Shown here: piece after piece, positions 18,104 to 24,737 of the stretch
How the letters are laid out: each line of letters opens with the position of its first letter
How positions within the stretch are numbered: position 1 is the first letter of the stretch
NCBI GenBank assembly: GCA_963709555.1
Contig: CAVPWR010000006.1
Coordinates: 62,001-126,000 of the forward strand
Length of the DNA: 64,000 nt
Direction of reading: 5' to 3'
Origin: Sulfurisoma sp963709555
GTDB lineage: Bacteria > Pseudomonadota > Gammaproteobacteria > Burkholderiales > Rhodocyclaceae
Program-made: the position numbers and the translations under genes
Notes under the pieces: generated by a model
What the model was told of the DNA's origin: nothing
Database searches by the model: none
Seen by the model: only the letters and a program-made list of their open reading frames with translations

Positions 18104-19439
18104 AGCCGCCATCCCCACCACGCCGCCGCCGACACCCACCCTGGGCGAGGCCTTCAAGTACTGGCTCAAGCTCGGCTTCATCAGCTTCGGCGGCCCCGCC
18201 GGGCAGATCGCGATGATGCATCAGGAGCTGGTCGAGCGCCGCCGCTGGATCTCCGAGCACCGCTACCTGCACGCGCTCAACTACTGCATGCTGCTGCCGG
18301 GCCCCGAGGCCATCCAGCTCGCCATCTACATCAGCTGGCTGATGCACGGCATCAAGGGCGCGGTGATGGCCGGCGTGCTGTTCTTCCTGCCGGCCTTCGT
18401 GCTGCTCTCGCTGCTCGCCGGCATCTACCTGAACTTCGGCGACGTGCCCGCGGTGCAGGGCATTTTCTACGGCATAAAACCGGCCGTGGTGGCGGTGGTG
18501 CTGTTCGCGGCGTGGCGCATCGGCTCGCGCGCGATCAAGAACGAAACCCTGCTCGCCATCGCCGCGCTGGCCTTCGTCGGCATCTTCTTCTTCAAGATCG
18601 ACTTCCCGTGGATCGTGCTCGCGGCCGCCATCCTTGGCGCCATCGGCGGCAAGCTGATGCCGGCCAAATTCAAGGCCGGCGGCGGCCACGGGGCATCCAA
18701 CAAGCAGTACGGCCCGGCGATCATCGACGACGACACACCGCCGCCGGCGCACGCGAAGTTTTCCTGGGGCAAGCTCGTCGCCACCACCGTCATCTTCGTC
18801 GTCATCGGTGCGGCATCGCTGCTGGCACTTCGAGGCAGCAGCGACCTCTACAACATGGGCGAGTTCTTCACCAAGGCCGCCTTCCTCACCATCGGCGGCG
18901 CCTATGCCGTGCTGCCCTACGTCTATCAGGGCGCGGTCGAGCACTTCGGCTGGCTCACCGGTCCGCAGATGATGGACGGCCTTGCGCTGGGAGAGACCAC
19001 GCCGGGACCGCTGATCATGGTGGTGACCTGGGTCGGCTACCTCGGCGGATACACCAAGTCGGTACTCGGCGATCCCGTCGCCGCGGGCCTGGCCGGCGCG
19101 ACGGTAGCGACCTTCTTCACTTTCCTGCCGAGCTTCTGGTTCATCATCGCCGGCGGCCCCATGGTCGAAGCCACCCGCGGCGAGCTCAAGTTCACCGCCC
19201 CGCTCACCGCCATCACCGCCGCCGTCGTCGGCGTCATCATCAACCTCGCCACCTTCTTTGCCTGGCACACCTTCTGGCCCAAGGCGACGGACGCCGCGCC
19301 CTTCACCGGGCCGTTCGACGCCATCCCGGTGGTCATCGCCGTCGCATCCTTCATCGCCTTGTGGAAATACAAGGCCGACATCATGAAGGTGATCGGCGCC
19401 TGCGCGCTGTTGGGCCTCGCGCTTTCGTTCGTCCGTTGA
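18096..19439 (+). CDS. chrA: Chromate efflux transporter ChrA
   Basis: 447-residue, two-domain CHR-family transporter that exports chromate across the inner membrane. Both halves carry the family signatures: LGFISFGGPAGQIAMMHQEL near residue 25 with LPGPEAIQLAIY, and the second-half FFTKAAFLTIGGAYAVLPYV with LGETTPGPLIMVVTWVGYLGG. A charged cytosolic linker around residues 190-220 (SNKQYGPAIIDDDTPPP) separates them. Intact, with the start overlapping the chrB end. The CHR family also includes sulfate-related members, but operon context supports chromate. Confidence 0.92.
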   Translation: MTEAAIPTTPPPTPTLGEAFKYWLKLGFISFGGPAGQIAMMHQELVERRRWISEHRYLHALNYCMLLPGPEAIQLAIYISWLMHGIKGAVMAGVLFFLPAFVLLSLLAGIYLNFGDVPAVQGIFYGIKPAVVAVVLFAAWRIGSRAIKNETLLAIAALAFVGIFFFKIDFPWIVLAAAILGAIGGKLMPAKFKAGGGHGASNKQYGPAIIDDDTPPPAHAKFSWGKLVATTVIFVVIGAASLLALRGSSDLYNMGEFFTKAAFLTIGGAYAVLPYVYQGAVEHFGWLTGPQMMDGLALGETTPGPLIMVVTWVGYLGGYTKSVLGDPVAAGLAGATVATFFTFLPSFWFIIAGGPMVEATRGELKFTAPLTAITAAVVGVIINLATFFAWHTFWPKATDAAPFTGPFDAIPVVIAVASFIALWKYKADIMKVIGACALLGLALSFVR

Positions 19440-19450
19440 AGGAGCACACC

Positions 19451-19765
19451 ATGGAACGCACCATCAAACCCGAAGCCCTGAAAGTTGCACTCACCGACAA
19501 GCACCTCATCGACGTGCGGCGCAAGGCCGACCTCGACGCCTCGGCCGAGGCCCTGCCCGGCGCAACCTGGCACGATCCCGAGAAGCTCGCCGAATGGGCG
19601 AAGGGCCTGCCGCGCGACAAGCACATCGTCCTCTACTGCGTGCGCGGCGGCTCGGTCTCCAACGGCGTCGTCGATGCCCTGCATGCCGAAGGCCTCGACG
19701 CCTGCTTCATCGAGGGCGGCATCGAGGGCTGGAAAGCGGCCGGCGGCGAGGTGAAAACAAAATGA
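19451..19765 (+). CDS. Rhodanese-like protein (ChrE type)
   Basis: 104-residue single rhodanese domain. Seen: HLIDVRRKADLDAS near residue 17, and the active-site loop YCVRGGSVSNGVV with the catalytic cysteine, then FIEGGIEGWKAAGG. GGAGC is 7 bases upstream of the ATG. It sits between chrA and a second ChrB domain, like chrE-type rhodaneses in chromate operons, where a thiol or persulfide role is presumed. Its stop overlaps the next ATG (ATGA). Confidence 0.85.
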   Translation: MERTIKPEALKVALTDKHLIDVRRKADLDASAEALPGATWHDPEKLAEWAKGLPRDKHIVLYCVRGGSVSNGVVDALHAEGLDACFIEGGIEGWKAAGGEVKTK

Positions 19766-20223
19766 AGTGGGTCACCCGCGAGCGTCCCAAGATCGACCGC
19801 ATCGCCTGCCCCTGGCTGGTGGCGCGCTTCGTCGATGAAAGCCCCGAGTTCCTCTACGTGCCGGGCGGCGACGTCATGCGCGTGGCGCAGGAGACAGGCG
19901 CGATTCCCTACGACATGCCCAATGTCGAACTCGGCCACCATGGCGACCACTGCAGCTTCGACGCCTTCATCGCCAAGTACGAACTGCGCGACGCGGCGCT
20001 CGACAAACTCGCCCTGATCGTGCGCGCGGCCGATTGCGGCGCGCCGCAACTGGCCAAGGAAGCGGCGGGTCTGCTGGCGATCTCGAAGGGTCTGTCGCTC
20101 AATTTCGAAGACGACCACGAGATGCTCAAGCACGGCATGGTCATCTACGACGCGCTCTATGCGACCTGCGCCGACACGCCGGTCAAGCTGGTCGGCCGCC
20201 TGCTGCGCAAGCTGTTGCCGTAA
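19762..20223 (+). CDS. Stand-alone ChrB C-terminal domain protein
   Basis: 153-residue protein matching the ChrB C-terminal domain: ERPKIDRIACPWLVARFVDE, PNVELGHHGDHCSFDAF, and KYELRDAALDKLALIVRAAD. It duplicates the C-terminal domain of the upstream chrB gene without its regulatory half, and retains the cysteine (IACPWL) that the longer copy has lost (MASSWL). It probably has a chromate-detoxifying role. It is the last gene before the terminator at 20232. Intact. Confidence 0.82.
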   Translation: MKWVTRERPKIDRIACPWLVARFVDESPEFLYVPGGDVMRVAQETGAIPYDMPNVELGHHGDHCSFDAFIAKYELRDAALDKLALIVRAADCGAPQLAKEAAGLLAISKGLSLNFEDDHEMLKHGMVIYDALYATCADTPVKLVGRLLRKLLP

Positions 20224-20231
20224 ACGGAAAC

Positions 20232-20257
20232 GGGGCGCCCGGATACCCGGGCGCCCC
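20232..20257. terminator. Strong hairpin between convergent genes
   Basis: Perfect 11-base stem GGGGCGCCCGG / CCGGGCGCCCC with an ATAC loop, between the convergent chromate operon and the cytochrome gene. There is no U-tract on either side, so it is probably a bidirectional stem-type terminator or 3'-end stabiliser. Confidence 0.7.
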
Positions 20258-20271
20258 GCTGGCGGAATTCC

Positions 20272-21171
20272 CTACTGCTTGATCGCCTTGACGTCACCCG
20301 GCGCGCGCAACCCCAGCGTGTAGCCCATCGAGACATGGTGGTAGCGCCACACCGTCTTGTCGGTGTGGATCGCCACGCCGAACGGGATGGTCTGTCCGGC
20401 GGCGAAGGCCAGGTCGCCATCGGCATTGTTGCCGGCCAGCTTGCGCGTGAAGGTGACGGTATAGACGTCGTCCTTGACCTCGCCCTCGGCCTTGACCAGG
20501 GACTTGCCGCCCTTGTTCACCCGCTCGGTGGCGACATAACCGTCGACCTGCGTGGCGCCCTTGCCGGCTTCGCCGCTCTTCCACTGGATGTAGTCGTAGT
20601 AAACGCCGCCGGCCAGTTCGCCGTGCTCGACGTATTTCTTCTTCTTCGGGTCGGCGCCCGGCATCGAGCGGACATCGTTATGGCAGGTCAGCCAGCAGCC
20701 GTGCTGCGCGGCGTGTTCGACTTGTGCGCTGCCCAGCATGATGGCGGCCTTCACTTCGTGCTTGGGCGAAGCATCTTCGCGGGACGCGTCGGCAGCCGCA
20801 TCGGCCGGCGCCTTGAAGGTCAGGCGGATATACAGATTGGTGTCGTCGAAGACGGACTGCACGGCCACCGGGAAAATCATGGTCTTCGGCGCGCCCACCG
20901 GCTCCAGCTCCTTGCCGGCCAGCTTCTTCAGGTCGATATCGAGGCCGGCCTTGCCTTCGTGGCAACCGACGCAGCTTTCGCCCTTGGTGAGGCCGGTTCG
21001 CCCGCTATGGACGGATTTTTTCATGACCCACTCGTGCGACACGACGCCCGGATGGAAGACCTGGATGTCGCGCTTGGGCACCTGGCTCCAATCGGGTGCG
21101 GCATGCGCAAGCTGAGCGCCGAAGCCGAGCAGGACTCCGCACGCGGCGAAACAGGTTGTCTTCATTTTCAT
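20272..21171 (-). CDS. Exported ethylbenzene-dehydrogenase-like cytochrome
   Basis: 299-residue secreted haem protein. The signal peptide MKMKTTCFAACGVLLGFGAQ ends at LAHA-APDW. A canonical haem c site CVGCH lies near residue 70, and a second, unusual Cys-x3-Cys-His (CWLTCHND) near residue 160. The later part resembles the haem-binding subunit domain of the ethylbenzene dehydrogenase / DMSO-reductase gamma type. The start at 21171 is preferred over 21183 because GGAGAGAG lies just before it. It is monocistronic. Likely periplasmic electron transfer; partner not in the window. Confidence 0.75.
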   Translation of the reverse strand: MKMKTTCFAACGVLLGFGAQLAHAAPDWSQVPKRDIQVFHPGVVSHEWVMKKSVHSGRTGLTKGESCVGCHEGKAGLDIDLKKLAGKELEPVGAPKTMIFPVAVQSVFDDTNLYIRLTFKAPADAAADASREDASPKHEVKAAIMLGSAQVEHAAQHGCWLTCHNDVRSMPGADPKKKKYVEHGELAGGVYYDYIQWKSGEAGKGATQVDGYVATERVNKGGKSLVKAEGEVKDDVYTVTFTRKLAGNNADGDLAFAAGQTIPFGVAIHTDKTVWRYHHVSMGYTLGLRAPGDVKAIKQ

Positions 21172-21446
21172 ATCTCTCTCCATTCAGTTTTTTATGGCCC
21201 TGCAGGGTCGGCGAATCACTGACGAAAGCCGCTGGCGGCAATCGGCCCGGTTCATTCTAGCCACTTCGGGCGACGGCGCTCGCCATTTTGTCACTCACCG
21301 CGCCTGCGCGACGGCCACCTACCTGGTCGAGGCCAGGCTCTTCGCGCTCAAGCTCGCCAAAGACGGACATCAGGCGACCGACGAAAGACAGGCAAGCCGT
21401 ACAATCGGTGGGGCAAACATTTGCCCTCCCAAGGAGTATCCAGACC

Positions 21447-22145
21447 ATGAAAACGCTATTGGCGATCTACCTGATCGTCGCTGCCCCCTTTGTCTGGGCA
21501 GTTGTCCCTAACCCGGCTGCAAACCAGCCATCAGCCACCGCGGGAGTATCCGGTGAGGTTCTGGAGGTCAGGGACGTCGAAAGTTATACCTACCTCCGCC
21601 TCAAGACGAAGGACGGCGAGACCTGGGCAGCGGTCTCCAGGGCGTCGGTCAAAACAGGCGCCAAAGTCACGCTTGAAAACGTGATGGTCATGAAGGACTT
21701 CGAGAGCCGGTCGCTGAAGCGAACCTTCCCGACGATTCTTTTCGGCAGCCTGGCCGGCGCGGCAGGCAATGGCATGGCGCCGGCTCGCGCCGCCCCGGCC
21801 CCGGCGCCGGACACCCCCGACGCCAAGGTGCCCAAGGCCAGCGGCCCGAACGCGCGCACCGTGGCGGAAATCGTGACGAAGAGCGCGGAACTCAAGGACA
21901 AGCCGGTGCTGGTGCGCGGCAAGGTCGTCAAGTACAACGCGGCGATCATGGGCAAGAACTGGATCCACCTGCGCGATGGCTCCGGCTCCGCCGCCGACGG
22001 CAGCAACGACCTTATCGTGACGACAGTCAATCAGGCGAAGACCGGCGACATCGTGACGGTGAAGGGAATCGTCCGCACCGACAAGGATTTCGGCTCGGGC
22101 TACGCCTACAAGGTGCTCGTCGAAGACGCGACCCTGCAGCCGTGA
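21447..22145 (+). CDS. Exported OB-fold protein
   Basis: 232-residue protein with a signal peptide (MKTLLAIYLIVAAPFVWAVV) and two beta-rich regions, each resembling an OB fold. The first runs from VSGEVLEVRDVESYTYLRLK; the second spans VAEIVTKSAELKDKPVLVRG to YKVLVEDATLQP, with a proline/alanine-rich linker between. The core NWIHLRDGSG is typical of periplasmic OB-fold proteins found with cytochromes. AAGGAG precedes the ATG. It is divergent from the cytochrome gene across a 275-base gap (21172-21446) in which I see no further gene. Function unknown. Confidence 0.65.
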   Translation: MKTLLAIYLIVAAPFVWAVVPNPAANQPSATAGVSGEVLEVRDVESYTYLRLKTKDGETWAAVSRASVKTGAKVTLENVMVMKDFESRSLKRTFPTILFGSLAGAAGNGMAPARAAPAPAPDTPDAKVPKASGPNARTVAEIVTKSAELKDKPVLVRGKVVKYNAAIMGKNWIHLRDGSGSAADGSNDLIVTTVNQAKTGDIVTVKGIVRTDKDFGSGYAYKVLVEDATLQP

Positions 22146-22200
22146 TCGATGCCGGCGGCGCGGCGATGGTCGCCTGCCGCGCCGCCACCGGGAATCTGCC

Positions 22201-22575
22201 TCAGTCGATGCGGATCTCGATCTTCTTCGGCTGCGCGTGCCCGGCCTTGGGGATGCGCAGCTTCAGCACGCCGTTGGCGAACTCGGCCTTGACCTTCTCG
22301 GTGTCCAGTTCCTTGGACAGGGAGAACGCGCGGCGGTAGCGCAGCAGGTTGACTTCGGCATGGGTGGCCTCCATCCCTTCGGGCACGGCCAGCGCGACCT
22401 CGCCCTCGATGGTCAGGTTGCCGGCTTCCACCTGCAGGCTGAGCTTGTCCTTGGGCACGCCTGGCAGGTCGGCGTAGAGGGTGATGCCGCCGGCATCCTC
22501 GAAGACATCGACGGCCGGCATCAGGCAGCGCTCGTCACGGGCCTCCTCGGCCGGCTTGGTGGTGTTGTCGCTCAT
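22201..22575 (-). CDS. Hsp20 family small heat-shock protein 1
   Basis: 124-residue alpha-crystallin domain protein. Seen: PAVDVFEDAGGITLYADLPG, VEAGNLTIEGE, RRAFSLSKELDTEKVKAEF, and the conserved GVLKLRIPK. Small heat-shock proteins bind unfolding proteins without ATP. It lies 10 bases after the second Hsp20 gene, so the two are co-transcribed. Intact and of normal length. Confidence 0.9.
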   Translation of the reverse strand: MSDNTTKPAEEARDERCLMPAVDVFEDAGGITLYADLPGVPKDKLSLQVEAGNLTIEGEVALAVPEGMEATHAEVNLLRYRRAFSLSKELDTEKVKAEFANGVLKLRIPKAGHAQPKKIEIRID

Positions 22576-22585
22576 GTTTTCGTCC

Positions 22586-23020
22586 TCATTGAACGGCGAT
22601 GCGGCGCGGCTGGGGGGCCGCCTTGCGCGCGATGCTGATGTGCAGCACGCCGTCGCGGTACTTGGCCTGGACCGCATCGGCATCGATGTCGTCGGGCAGG
22701 GTGACGACGCGGCGGAAACGGCCGGCGAAGCGTTCGTCGATATGCACGGCGGCCTTCTCGGCCGGCGTCTCGACCGGGCGCTCGCCGGCGATGGTGAGCA
22801 CGCCCTTCTCGATCTGCACGTCGAGCGTCGCCGCATCGACGCCCGGCGCGAAGGCGTAGATCTCCACCGACTGCGGCGTGCCGCCGACGTTCATCGCGGG
22901 GTAGCGGTCGCCCGACCCGCCGCGGATGCTCGGCGACCAGTCGAAGGGCGGCTGCATCTCGTGCTGCATGCGCTCGAGCGCGGCGATCACGTCGCGGGGA
23001 AACAGGGTTCGATATCTCAT
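22586..23020 (-). CDS. Hsp20 family small heat-shock protein 2
   Basis: 144-residue alpha-crystallin domain protein: PAMNVGGTPQSVEIYAFAPG, VQIEKGVLTIAGE, GRFRRVVTLPDDIDADAV and GVLHISIARK. It is the upstream gene of an hsp20 pair; the two probably co-assemble. AAGGAG precedes the ATG. The leader contains a 7-base hairpin (23043-23061), and an upstream CTTGAAA resembles a sigma32 -35 element. Intact. Confidence 0.9.
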   Translation of the reverse strand: MRYRTLFPRDVIAALERMQHEMQPPFDWSPSIRGGSGDRYPAMNVGGTPQSVEIYAFAPGVDAATLDVQIEKGVLTIAGERPVETPAEKAAVHIDERFAGRFRRVVTLPDDIDADAVQAKYRDGVLHISIARKAAPQPRRIAVQ

Positions 23021-23042
23021 GCTTTGCTCCTTGCGGATGGCT

Positions 23043-23097
23043 GGCACCCGCAACGGGTGCCGACGCTATCCGAGTTGAGGATGCCCGCGACGATTTC
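23043..23097 (-). promoter_or_regulatory. Leader hairpin and possible sigma32 -35 element of hsp20 pair
   Basis: Read on the minus strand, CCTTGAAATCG is a good heat-shock sigma -35 match, but no clean -10 follows. A perfect stem GGCACCC-GTTGC-GGGTGCC then occupies the leader, about 22 bases before the ATG. The promoter call is tentative; the hairpin is directly visible. Confidence 0.35.
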
Positions 23098-23124
23098 AAG
23101 GTCTTGAAACGCCGGGCAACGCCC

Positions 23125-23349
23125 TCATGCAGAGCAGCAGCCGCCCTTGCCGGAAACCTGGATCGGCGGGCACGGCACGTCGCCATAGGAGCAGAACACG
23201 CAGCAGTCGCCCGGCAGGGGCTTGAGCAGCGCGTGGCAGCCCTCGCACTCGTAGAACCACTGGCAGGCGTCGGTGGGCATGGTCTCGGTCTTGACGTGGC
23301 CGCAGCGCGGACAGGTCAGGGTCGATTGCAGGATGGGAGCCTTGGACAT
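23125..23349 (-). CDS. GDCCVxC-motif small cysteine-rich protein
   Basis: 74-residue cysteine-rich protein. CPRCGHVKTETMP and CEGCHALLKPL form a zinc-ribbon-like pair, followed by the GDCCVFC signature and CPPIQ, ending GGCCSA. It matches the GDCCVxC (seleno)protein family, in which one cysteine may be selenocysteine; here all positions are ordinary cysteines. Function in the family is unknown; metal or mercury handling has been suggested from context. Start: ATG at 23347-23349, directly abutting a copy of the dispersed motif at 23350-23373. Confidence 0.8.
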   Translation of the reverse strand: MSKAPILQSTLTCPRCGHVKTETMPTDACQWFYECEGCHALLKPLPGDCCVFCSYGDVPCPPIQVSGKGGCCSA

Positions 23350-23373
23350 GAAAAGTCGGCGCTGGCGATACGG
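23350..23373 (-). repeat. Dispersed motif copy 5
   Basis: Best consensus match: CCGTATCGCCA then GCGCCGACTTTTC on the minus strand. Lies in the gap between the DUF2442 gene and the GDCCVxC start codon. Confidence 0.75.
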
Positions 23374-23378
23374 TGCCA

Positions 23379-23839
23379 CTAGCGGCGCGCGCCGCCATGC
23401 TCCGCTTCCCAACCCTTGCAGGCCAGCGCGACATAGCGCGGCACCGGGCGCGCGCCGGTGCCATAGGCGCTCATGGTGCGGGGCGTCATGCCAAGGGCCG
23501 CGGCGGCACCTTCAGGCTCAGGCCGTTTTTCGCACGCCATGCGCGAAGGTGAAGGTATTCGTCCGGGGCGTTCTGCGCCTGGGCGTCGAGCCAGAGCGTA
23601 TCGGCACCGATCTGGATGTCGAGCGCGGGCCACTCCACCGACCAGCCCTCGTCGGGCGCGATGGTGGCCTTGGCGAAGGCCTTGTCGTCGCGCAGCGGCG
23701 CAAGCCCCGGCGACTCGTCAAAGAAAGGCTTGAAATCGACGGTAAAGGCGCTGCCATCGACGAAGGTCAGGCGCAGCCGGTAATTGGCCAGCACCTTGAG
23801 CGCCGCCAGGCGGGGACGTTTCATGTGCTTCGTCATCAT
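23379..23839 (-). CDS. DUF2442 protein with C-terminal HTH (frameshift)
   Basis: N-terminal DUF2442-like domain: ALKVLANYRLRLTFVDGS, PFFDESPGLAPLRD, and the IQIGADTLWLDA block. A small XRE-like segment follows in another frame: AAAALGMTPRTMSAYGTGARP, ending CKGWEAEHGG, typical of DUF2442 proteins with a C-terminal helix-turn-helix. One base is missing near 23512. DUF2442 proteins are often partners of toxin-like DUF4160 proteins; no such partner is adjacent. It probably has a regulatory role. Confidence 0.65.
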
Positions 23840-23944
23840 GACGAGATGATATAGAAACTATTTCATTACATCGAGAGCATCAGCCGTTCCATGCCGGCCC
23901 CTGCGCCGGAGTCGGAACCGCGGACGAACATCGAGAACTTGCGT

Positions 23945-23963
23945 TAGTCCCATTTCGGGACTA
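23945..23963 (+). promoter_or_regulatory. Operator palindrome upstream of higB
   Basis: Perfect inverted repeat TAGTCCC-ATTTC-GGGACTA, eleven bases before the toxin ATG. Fits an antitoxin autoregulatory site. Inferred from position and symmetry. Confidence 0.55.
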
Positions 23964-23973
23964 CACTCCTGCC

Positions 23974-24276
23974 ATGAAGATCGTCGCCATCAAGACGCTG
24001 CGCGATCTCTGGGTGCGTCATCCCGATGCGGAGCAACCGCTCCTGTCGTGGATCGACGAGGCACGGCGGGCTGCATGGGCGCAACCCGCCGACATCAAGG
24101 CGCAGTTTCGCGGCGCCAGCGTGCTCAAGAATCGACGCGTCGTCTTCAACATCAAGGGCAACGACTACCGCTTGATCGTCGCGCTGGCCTACCGGGTCGG
24201 CGTGATCTATGTGAAGTTCATCGGCCCGCACCGGGAATACGACGCGGTCGATGCCGAAACCGTCGAACTGGAGTAA
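23974..24276 (+). CDS. higB: HigB-type mRNA interferase toxin
   Basis: 100-residue toxin of the HigB_toxin family: KTLRDLWVRHPDAEQPLLSW, KAQFRGASVLKNRRVVFNIK, GNDYRLIVALAYRVGVIYVK and FIGPHREYDAV. These toxins cleave mRNA on the ribosome. Intact, with the antitoxin starting 3 bases after its stop, the toxin-first order of hig modules. A palindrome precedes the start. Confidence 0.88.
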   Translation: MKIVAIKTLRDLWVRHPDAEQPLLSWIDEARRAAWAQPADIKAQFRGASVLKNRRVVFNIKGNDYRLIVALAYRVGVIYVKFIGPHREYDAVDAETVELE

Positions 24277-24279
24277 GCC

Positions 24280-24638
24280 ATGGAAATCCGCCCGATTCAT
24301 ACGCCTGCCGACCACCGCGCCGCGCTGCGCGAAATCTCGCACCTGGTCGATCCTCACCCGGCCCGCGGCACGGCGGAAGGCGATCCCGGCGATTTGGGCA
24401 ATCTGGTGGAAGCCTACGAGGCACGCCACGTTCCGGTCGGCAAGCCCGATCCGATCGAGGCCATCAAATTCCGCATGGAACAGGCGGGGCTGACGCCCAA
24501 GGACCTGGCAACCGCAAATCGGGCGGCTGAACCGGGTCTATGAAGTGCTGGCGCGCCGCCGCCCGCTGACGCTACCGATGATCCGCCGCCTGCACAGCCG
24601 ACCTCGGCATCCCCGCGGAAAGCCTGATCGGCGGCTGA
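24280..24638 (+). CDS. higA: HigA-type antitoxin (two frameshifts)
   Basis: Antitoxin partner of the upstream toxin. Residues 1-75 read MEIRPIHTPADHRAALREIS, then NLVEAYEARHVP and EAIKFRMEQAGLTPKDLA, standard for this family. The HTH continues in another frame (QIGRLNRVYEVLARRRPLTL) and the end (LGIPAESLIGG) in a third. One extra A near 24510 and one base near 24600 account for it. It would be about 119 residues when repaired. If the breaks were real, the cell would carry an unopposed HigB, which argues for sequence error. Confidence 0.75.
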
Positions 24639-24660
24639 TGCCGCGAACGAAGTAGCCGCA

Positions 24661-24682
24661 AGCGCGTCGTTGCGGACGCGCT
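24661..24682. terminator. Hairpin between convergent hig pair and methyltransferase
   Basis: Perfect 8-base stem AGCGCGTC / GACGCGCT with a six-base loop, just after the antitoxin stop and before the convergent methyltransferase end. There is no clear U-tract. Probable stem-type terminator. Confidence 0.5.
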
Positions 24683-24737
24683 GCCCCTCAGTTGAAGCAG
24701 CAGCCCTTGCCCGGCGAGCTCACGGCGGGATCGGTAG

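Noticed and set aside
24688..24737. Minus-strand end PGKGCCFN as a second GDCCVxC-type protein
   Set aside because: Only a terminal similarity to GKGGCC; no GDCC signature or zinc-ribbon cysteines precede it.
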